A stretch of 19,178 nucleotides of DNA from assembly GCA_001067655.1 (NCBI GenBank), contig JUNU01000187.1, forward strand, positions 1 to 19,178, given 5' to 3'. The notes under the pieces were generated by a model. That model did not search any database. It saw only the letters and a list, made by a program, of their open reading frames with translations, and was not told the origin of the DNA. The position numbers and the translations under genes are program-made. Positions 13,872 to 19,178 of this stretch are shown piece by piece. The first letter of the stretch is position 1, and every line of letters starts with the position of its first letter. Origin of the DNA: Neisseria lactamica (GTDB taxonomy: Bacteria; Pseudomonadota; Gammaproteobacteria; Burkholderiales; Neisseriaceae).

Positions 13872-15512
13872 ATGACTTATCAAAAGCTCTCGTCTTTCAT
13901 TATTTTTATAGTAGTTGAGCTTATACTGTTTTATGTATTGGCAATATATTGGCAAGCTAGTTGGATGCTGAAAGGCAGTATTCTAGCTTTGTCAATTGTT
14001 GCTATATTTTGTGCTTGGTTAATCAGGCAGCGTAAGAACAAGGAAAATATCAGTATCGGTTCAGAAGTTTGGCAACAAATTGCGACAGAATTAAATAATA
14101 CTGGATTTACTGGGCGTTACGTTTTGCGTATGCCTGATTCTGCAGTGAAGATGTCGAATTTAGTCGAGAGGTATGATGACATAGTATATATAAATATTTT
14201 TAATCCAGAACATTTATACACTGTAGTTTGGAATCTGCTTCAGAATATAGCCCGTAAACAAATCTCACTCAGCATAGAGCTGGTGTTGTCTCCCGCCATA
14301 AATGCCGATGTATCTATGGTTATGCGGGGGTGGTTGCGCAATATATTGTTTTTGCAAAAAAAAATGGGTATATCTATACCTGTAAGTTTTGTTATTCGTG
14401 CCCCCTTTCTTTTCAAAGAGTCTTCAGATAAAAGAGAGCTATTTTTTGCCTTAAAAACACAGGGCAGATGGAATGTATTAAATATTAATCAGTTTTTTAC
14501 TGATTTTAAAGAAAGTCTGTCTATTGAGTTTTTACAGCAAAATAAACAATCAAACGGTTGTCAATATATATGGCTGATCGAGGCACTCAATTGCGTCGAG
14601 GAGCAATTGTTGAATCGTACAGACGGGGGGTGGGAATATGTCGATGTACGCAGCTTAAGCGTAGTTGACGATGGAGACTGCCAAGCCAAATCAGTATGGG
14701 CAACTTATATTTCTAAGAATACACAAGGGTTAATCCATTCTTTTAATAATTATCAAGGTAATCAATTTCAATATATTCATACCGAATTGTCAGATAAATA
14801 TACCGTTTATCATAAAAATCATGCTATTGATATACTTTTTAAAGTATTATCTGTTTGTGCATTAGGTTTTTTATCTGCTTCGTTTTTCTCTATGAAAAAC
14901 AATAGCCGTTTAATAGAACAAATCAGCCGGCATATAGAAAATGTTCGGTCTAAGGCAAATTCAAATGAGCGGCATCAACATTTGGTATTGCTAAAGCAGG
15001 ATTTGCAATTGCTTGAGAAATACCGTGATGAGGGTGTACCAGCACATTTAGGATTAGGGCTATATCGTGCGGATTTATATATTCCAAAGTTAAAAGCCTT
15101 AATGCCGAAAGATCCTCCACCTCCAAAACCGATAAAACCGGAACCTGTGAAACCAGTAGTTATTACTTTAGACAGCTTGGCTTTGTTTGAAACAGGTCAG
15201 TTTGAACTAAAAAATAATGCCAATAAAGCATTGATTGGTGCATTAAAAGCAATTGAGTCACATCCTGATACACGCATTTTAGTTGAAGGACATACTGATA
15301 ATGTTGGAAATCCTGTTTCTAATCAACAGTTATCAGAAAAACGTGCTCAATCAGTCAAAGATTGGTTGGTTATCTCTTCTAATGTTCCGGAAAGTCGGTT
15401 TGAGGTTAAAGGATTGGGTGATACCAAGCCTATTGCAGATAATCAGACGGAAGAAGGTAAGGCCAAAAACCGTAGGGTTGAGATCATACTGATTCCGGCT
15501 GTAAAACAGTAA
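13872..15512 (+). CDS. T6SS envelope protein: TssM-like N-terminal region fused to OmpA peptidoglycan-binding domain
   Basis: The 546-residue protein has membrane helices at about 9-27 and 33-51, a cytoplasmic region (about 52-318), a third helix (about 320-341), then a short periplasmic part. That part holds GLGLYRADLYIP (394-405), a proline-rich linker (413-429; PKDPPPPKPIKPEP) and an OmpA domain (about 432-542) with GHTDN (473-477) and NRRVEI (533-538). The 2+1 helix layout, the cytoplasmic stretch ISLSIELVLSP...MGISIPVSFVIRA and the GLY motif recall the TssM N-terminal half. The TssM P-loop and large periplasmic domain are absent. The OmpA end suggests TagL-like anchoring to the cell wall. 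Start ATG 13872 has a weak GAGT upstream. OmpA domain: certain; TssM relationship: inferred. Confidence 0.82.
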   Translation: MTYQKLSSFIIFIVVELILFYVLAIYWQASWMLKGSILALSIVAIFCAWLIRQRKNKENISIGSEVWQQIATELNNTGFTGRYVLRMPDSAVKMSNLVERYDDIVYINIFNPEHLYTVVWNLLQNIARKQISLSIELVLSPAINADVSMVMRGWLRNILFLQKKMGISIPVSFVIRAPFLFKESSDKRELFFALKTQGRWNVLNINQFFTDFKESLSIEFLQQNKQSNGCQYIWLIEALNCVEEQLLNRTDGGWEYVDVRSLSVVDDGDCQAKSVWATYISKNTQGLIHSFNNYQGNQFQYIHTELSDKYTVYHKNHAIDILFKVLSVCALGFLSASFFSMKNNSRLIEQISRHIENVRSKANSNERHQHLVLLKQDLQLLEKYRDEGVPAHLGLGLYRADLYIPKLKALMPKDPPPPKPIKPEPVKPVVITLDSLALFETGQFELKNNANKALIGALKAIESHPDTRILVEGHTDNVGNPVSNQQLSEKRAQSVKDWLVISSNVPESRFEVKGLGDTKPIADNQTEEGKAKNRRVEIILIPAVKQ

Positions 15513-15530
15513 CTCTAATGCAGCACAAGT

Positions 15531-15556
15531 TGCTTTAAGCCTCACAACTTAAGGCG
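15531..15556 (+). promoter_or_regulatory. hairpin in the hcp leader
   Basis: GCTTTAAG (15532-15539) pairs with CTTAAGGC (15548-15555) with one G-U pair, extendable by a further wobble pair, around an 8-base loop. GTTTTC follows. It lies 19 bases after the upstream stop codon and 28 bases before hcp. It may be a weak terminator or attenuator, or a processing/stability element that uncouples abundant hcp mRNA from the upstream operon. I found no confident hcp promoter here. Confidence 0.4.
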
Positions 15557-15583
15557 TTTTCAATAAAACTAAGGAGTAAAAAT

Positions 15584-16072
15584 ATGGCAATTCCTGCTTA
15601 TATGTGGTTGAAAGACGACGGCGGTTCCGTTATTAAAGGTTCTGTTGACGTCAATGGTCGCGAAGACAGCGTTGAAATCGTTGAGTTTCTGCACAATGTC
15701 CGTATTCCTACGGATGCCAATACCGGCAAACTGACAGGTACTCGCGTTCACGAACCTATCGTATTGTTCAAAGAATACGATGCTTCTTCACCATACCTGT
15801 ACAAAGCAGTAACAACTGGTCAAACTTTGAAAGAAGTAGAGATCAAGTGGTATCAAATTGACGCTTCCGGTCAAGAGAAAGAGTATTTCAATACCAAACT
15901 GGACAACGTTAAAGTTGTAGCAGTAGGTCCTGTAATGCACAACATCAAAGATCCTGCTCGCGAACGTTACAATCACTTGGAACGCGTTGAATTGCGTTAC
16001 GAAAAAATCACTTGGACTTATAAAGACGGAAACATCATTCATTCTGACAGCTGGAACGAAAGCCGCGCTTAA
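15584..16072 (+). CDS. hcp: T6SS inner-tube protein Hcp (TssD)
   Basis: Hcp hexamers stack into the tube that the sheath propels and can chaperone or carry effectors. The 162-residue protein is standard length and carries no effector extension. Typical features are MAIPAYMWLKDDGGSVIKGS, the VEIVEFLHNVRIPTD strand, the KLTGTRVHEPIVLFKEYDASSPYLYKA core and the YEKITWTYKDGN C-terminal strand. AAGGAG (15571-15576) is a strong Shine-Dalgarno. Codon use is more balanced than in the AT-rich genes just upstream, as expected for a highly made structural protein. It is followed by its own Rho-independent terminator. Confidence 0.97.
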   Translation: MAIPAYMWLKDDGGSVIKGSVDVNGREDSVEIVEFLHNVRIPTDANTGKLTGTRVHEPIVLFKEYDASSPYLYKAVTTGQTLKEVEIKWYQIDASGQEKEYFNTKLDNVKVVAVGPVMHNIKDPARERYNHLERVELRYEKITWTYKDGNIIHSDSWNESRA

Positions 16073-16082
16073 TAATCCACAT

Positions 16083-16114
16083 AAAGTGCTGCCTGATAAA
16101 GGTAGCACTTTTTT
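16083..16114 (+). terminator. classic Rho-independent terminator after hcp
   Basis: AAAGTGCT-GCC pairs with GG-T-AGCACTTT (mismatch G/T in the stem, TGATAAA loop), followed by a six-T run. It begins 10 bases past the hcp stop. It does not use DUS arms, unlike nearly every other terminator in the window, which fits a region acquired from elsewhere. It should separate hcp from clpV, with some read-through. Confidence 0.85.
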
Positions 16115-16143
16115 ATAACACATTTTTACATCAGGGATATCAA

Positions 16144-18963
16144 ATGTCTGCACATGATCAAGCATTATTATTACGTCGTCTGAACACGCATTGTCAGCAG
16201 GCGATGGAAGCTGCAGCTGGCTTATGTCAAACACGAGGTCATGCCGAAATTACGGTTGACCATTTATTTATCAAATTACTCGAACTAGGGGATGGAGACG
16301 TTAATGCCTTGCTGAGGCGTTACGAAATTGATTTAGAAAATATTTGGAATCCTTTGCTGAGTACAATGGACAAACTGCCACGCAATGTTCGTGGCAACCC
16401 CTCTTTGTCTAAATCATTGATTAGTTTATTGTCAGATGCATGGTTGCTGGCAAGTGATGAAGGTGCATCTGAAATCCGTTCGGCTTACCTGTATCAGGCA
16501 TTGCTGAAATCTCCTTATCGTCTGATGACGCAGGAAGCATGGCCCTTATTAAGCCTGACTGAAACACAGATAGGTCGTCTGAAAACTTGGTTGGACGAAG
16601 TTTCTATCGAAGGCGAGAATAATACATTTGCGCAGCCGGCTTCAGAAGAAAGTCAAAATACAGTTTCAGCGGAATCTAAACCCCAACAAACCGGCACTGC
16701 AGGACAAAACGATGCGCTTGCACGTTTTACTGTCAATTTAACCGAAAAAGCCGCACAAGGCGGTATTGACCCTGTATTTGGACGCGAAACTGAAATCCGT
16801 CAAATGATGGATATTCTATCGCGTCGCCGCAAGAACAACCCGATTCTGGTTGGTGAACCTGGGGTCGGTAAAACTGCATTGGTAGAAGGTCTGGCATTGA
16901 AAATCGCTTCGGGCGAGGTGCCTAAGATATTGGAGAACACCCAAGTATTGGTGTTGGACTTAGGTCTTTTACAAGCAGGTGCAGGTGTGAAAGGCGAATT
17001 TGAACAACGCCTGCGCAATGTTATCGAGGCCGTTCAAAATTCTGAAGAACCCGTTTTATTATTTATCGACGAAGCACATACGTTAATTGGCGCCGGAAAT
17101 AGCGCGGGCGGTGCAGATGCTGCCAACCTCTTAAAACCAGCTTTGGCGCGGGGTGAGTTGCGTACCATCGCAGCGACAACTTGGAGCGAATACAAACAAT
17201 ACTTTGAAAAAGACGCCGCATTGGAACGCCGTTTCCAAATGGTCAAGGTTGATGAACCTGACGATGAAGCTGCGTTCACCATGCTCCGCGGTTTGAAACA
17301 ACGTTATGCCGCGTACCATAAAGTCCATATTCAGGACTCTGCCGTCATCGCAGCCGTACAACTTTCTCGAAAATACATTACCGGTCGTCAATTACCGGAC
17401 AAAGCCGTAGATTTGTTGGATACGGCAGCTGCACGCGTCCGCATGAGTTTGGATACCGTGCCTCATATTTTCGGTTTAATGGATGCCCAAATTTCTTCAC
17501 TGCAGCGTGAACTGGAAGCATTGGATGCCGATAAGCAATTAGGTCGTCTGAATGCTTCGCAGCAAGATAACATTCGACAAGTTGAGCAAGAGATTGCCCA
17601 ATTGAATGAAGAGCGCGAAGAAATGAACCGCCGATATCAGGAAGAAAAACAATTGGCGGATGAAATCCAATCCTTGATGGAAGCTGCCAAGAATACAGAA
17701 TTGATTTCTGAAGCGCGACAAGCCGCGCAACACAGCCTGACCGAGAAACAGCAGCAACTTGATGCCGTTGTCGCGGGCAAACCGTTGATTTTCACCAGCG
17801 TTGATGAGACCGTGATCGCCGATATTATCGCCGATTGGACAGGTGTCCCCGCAGGCAGCGTCCTCAAAGACGAACTGGCAAACCTGCTGCAACTGGAAAG
17901 CCTGCTTGAGAAACGCGTGGTTGGGCAAAGTGAAGCCATTCATGCTATCGCGCAAAGTTTGAGAGCCGCTAAAGCCGGTTTGAAAACCAACGATTCTCCA
18001 TTGGGTGTATTCCTGTTGAGCGGTCCGTCCGGCGTAGGCAAAACAGAAACGGCGCTGGCTTTGGCAGATGCGCTGTTCGGCGGCGAAAAATCGCTGATTA
18101 CCATCAACCTATCCGAATACCGCGAAGCACATACCGTTTCCCAACTCAAAGGTTCGCCTCCGGGTTATGTCGGTTATGGCGAAGGCGGCGTTTTGACCGA
18201 AGCAGTACGTCAAAAACCTTACAGCGTCGTATTATTGGATGAAGTTGAGAAAGCTCATAAAGACATTCTCAACCTTTTCTACCAAGTCTTCGACAAAGGC
18301 ATGATGCGTGACGGTGAAGGTCGGGAAATCGATTTCAAAAATACCGTTATCCTGATGACGTCAAATTTGGGTGCGAACGAATTGACCCAATTGCTGCAAC
18401 CGCAAGAGCCTGAAGAAACCGAAGAAGCTGTTGCAGAAGAAGGTAAAGAGCAAAACGCGCAAGAGCAGATTGTGGACACTGAAGTCGAACTTTCTGCACA
18501 AATGCCGGATGGCTCGTCTGAAAACGCTTGCGTTTCAGACGACCCTGTTGAAACCGATGAAACGCCTGAATTTAGTCTGGAAGAGTTGGCAGAAGCGATT
18601 CGTCCGATACTGACAGACCATTTCCAAGCCGCTCTGTTGGCGCGTATGCAGGTTGTTCCTTATCGTCCGTTGGAAAAAGAGGCATTGGCTCAAATCGTCA
18701 GACTGAAGCTGGACAAAATTGCTGACCGACTGTACGAAGCCCATCAAACACGCCTCAGTTACAGTGAAGATTTTGCAGCGCTTCTGGCTGATTCTTGCAC
18801 TACCGGCGACAGCGGCGCACGCAATATCGACCATTTGCTAAACCGCCAAGTCATGCCTGCCATCGCGCAAAGCTTTTTGCAATGGCAGCAAACCGTAGGG
18901 CATATGCCTGAACATGCAAAATTGGAGTTGGGAGAAGACGGAATAGACGTTTTATTTGAATAA
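16144..18963 (+). CDS. clpV: T6SS sheath-recycling AAA+ ATPase ClpV (TssH)
   Basis: ClpV disassembles contracted TssB-TssC sheaths for reuse. Residues 1-150 are the Clp N-domain. AAA1 has GEPGVGKT (237-244) and VLLFIDEAH (304-312). A coiled-coil middle domain (about 440-545) follows. AAA2 has GPSGVGKT (627-634) and VVLLDEVE (695-702). ClpV, rather than ClpB, is indicated by the N-domain type (LNTHCQQAMEAAAGLCQTRGHAEIT) and by context. At 939 residues it is longer than usual (about 870-890): an acidic segment (about 752-806, EPEETEEAVAEEG...) interrupts AAA2 between TSNLGANEL and SLEELAEAIRP. Both ATP sites look intact. Two exact DUS lie in the gene (16572, 17541). The start has AGGGAT upstream. 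Confidence 0.96.
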   Translation: MSAHDQALLLRRLNTHCQQAMEAAAGLCQTRGHAEITVDHLFIKLLELGDGDVNALLRRYEIDLENIWNPLLSTMDKLPRNVRGNPSLSKSLISLLSDAWLLASDEGASEIRSAYLYQALLKSPYRLMTQEAWPLLSLTETQIGRLKTWLDEVSIEGENNTFAQPASEESQNTVSAESKPQQTGTAGQNDALARFTVNLTEKAAQGGIDPVFGRETEIRQMMDILSRRRKNNPILVGEPGVGKTALVEGLALKIASGEVPKILENTQVLVLDLGLLQAGAGVKGEFEQRLRNVIEAVQNSEEPVLLFIDEAHTLIGAGNSAGGADAANLLKPALARGELRTIAATTWSEYKQYFEKDAALERRFQMVKVDEPDDEAAFTMLRGLKQRYAAYHKVHIQDSAVIAAVQLSRKYITGRQLPDKAVDLLDTAAARVRMSLDTVPHIFGLMDAQISSLQRELEALDADKQLGRLNASQQDNIRQVEQEIAQLNEEREEMNRRYQEEKQLADEIQSLMEAAKNTELISEARQAAQHSLTEKQQQLDAVVAGKPLIFTSVDETVIADIIADWTGVPAGSVLKDELANLLQLESLLEKRVVGQSEAIHAIAQSLRAAKAGLKTNDSPLGVFLLSGPSGVGKTETALALADALFGGEKSLITINLSEYREAHTVSQLKGSPPGYVGYGEGGVLTEAVRQKPYSVVLLDEVEKAHKDILNLFYQVFDKGMMRDGEGREIDFKNTVILMTSNLGANELTQLLQPQEPEETEEAVAEEGKEQNAQEQIVDTEVELSAQMPDGSSENACVSDDPVETDETPEFSLEELAEAIRPILTDHFQAALLARMQVVPYRPLEKEALAQIVRLKLDKIADRLYEAHQTRLSYSEDFAALLADSCTTGDSGARNIDHLLNRQVMPAIAQSFLQWQQTVGHMPEHAKLELGEDGIDVLFE
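16572..16583 (+). repeat. intragenic DNA uptake sequence in clpV
   Basis: An exact AGGTCGTCTGAA, encoding part of IGRLKT. A second exact copy lies at 17541-17552 (LGRLNA), and an 11-of-12 copy lies near the 5' end (16173-16184, RRLNT). All three are in the same orientation and the same reading frame, giving an R-L pair each time. Confidence 0.9.
18511..18545. repeat. inverted pair of DUS-like motifs inside the clpV coding sequence
   Basis: GGCTCGTCTGAA (18511-18522, 10 of 12) and TTCAGACGACCC (18534-18545, 11 of 12) face each other around an 11-base spacer, inside the extra acidic segment of AAA2. The pair encodes roughly GSSENACVSDDP. The layout is that of the intergenic DUS terminators elsewhere, but here it is translated. 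Confidence 0.8.
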
Positions 18964-18971
18964 TGGGAAGA

Positions 18972-19016
18972 GAATAGGTCGTCTGAAATCAGTATGTTAT
19001 TCAGACGACCTTCATT
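18972..19016 (+). terminator. first DUS-pair terminator after clpV
   Basis: Exact DUS at 18976-18987 and 19000-19011 pair around a 12-base loop, 12 bases past the clpV stop. The T run after the stem is weak (TTCATT). Confidence 0.78.
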
Positions 19017-19054
19017 AATCTTTCACTTTATTGATAAGGCATCCCAAGAGTTAT

Positions 19055-19103
19055 TAGAAAGGTCGTCTGAAAAAAGCTATTCTTAGTTCAGACGACCTTT
19101 TAT
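19055..19103. terminator. second DUS-pair hairpin after clpV
   Basis: Exact DUS at 19060-19071 and 19087-19098 form a second hairpin only about 50 bases after the first, flanked by AGAAA and TTTTAT. It may end clpV read-through or, on the minus strand, terminate a convergent gene that lies right of the window. Confidence 0.78.
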
Positions 19104-19129
19104 AGCTAACGTATTGTTGAAACCCATTA

Positions 19130-19178
19130 TATAGTGGATTAAATTTAAATCAGGACAAGGCGACGAAGCCGCAGACAG
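19130..19178 (-). mobile_element. Correia repeat enclosed element (CREE), partial, cut by window edge
   Basis: TATAGTGGATTAA is the Correia terminal repeat. It is followed by ATCAGGACAAGGCGACGAAG, CREE body sequence read in reverse. The element continues past the window. Its orientation is the same as that of the left-edge copy. It is inserted just outside the clpV terminators and marks the right boundary of the visible T6SS block. Confidence 0.88.

Noticed and set aside
15584..16072. Evolved Hcp with an effector extension
   Set aside because: The protein is 162 residues with the normal Hcp C-terminal strand and no added domain.
1..19178. CRISPR array or toxin-antitoxin pair
   Set aside because: The many short repeats are DNA uptake sequences in irregular or inverted positions, not regularly spaced; no Cas-like or toxin-like ORF pair is present.

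Overview
The window comes from a commensal Neisseria. The uptake sequence AGGTCGTCTGAA (the AG-muc dialect, as in the N. mucosa/sicca/subflava group; species not fixed here) occurs in at least 23 exact copies by my reading. Many are inverted pairs that form intergenic terminators. Both window ends cut into Correia repeat enclosed elements (CREE), another Neisseria hallmark. The housekeeping proteins are typically neisserial.

Left part (1-9350), a housekeeping chromosome: sodB (minus strand); miaA-tadA, with tadA carrying an N-terminal TfoX_C-like domain; hemF with a 1-bp-overlapping 54-codon membrane peptide; tpx (minus strand); a secreted six-cysteine DUF4189-like protein; a LURP-one/tubby-like protein; smpB; a four-helix membrane protein; an AT-rich orphan P-loop gene; and guaA. 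Nearly every transcription unit ends in a hairpin of two inverted uptake sequences. Several -10 boxes sit directly beside, or inside the loop of, these hairpins.

Right part (9610-18963), a partial type VI secretion (T6SS) locus. The sheath genes tssB-tssC run leftward. tssK, a short tssL and an OmpA-domain envelope protein run rightward, followed by hcp and clpV (tssH). The divergent 168-bp gap holds a near-consensus tssB promoter that overlaps a candidate tssK -10. Baseplate, spike and adaptor genes (tssA, E, F, G, I), tssJ and a full-length tssM are not in the window. They must lie elsewhere, or the system is unusual.

The most interesting item is the 546-residue OmpA-domain protein. Its N-terminal two thirds follow the TssM plan: two membrane helices, a cytoplasmic domain, a third helix, then a short GLY-containing segment. 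The large TssM periplasmic domain is absent and a peptidoglycan-binding OmpA domain sits in its place. It may combine TssM and TagL roles. ClpV carries an acidic insertion in its second ATPase domain, part of which is encoded by an inverted pair of uptake-sequence-like motifs. The tssK-tssL-ompA stretch is AT-rich and lacks uptake sequences for about 5 kb, in keeping with horizontal origin. No rRNA, tRNA, CRISPR array, IS transposase or recognisable T6SS effector was found.
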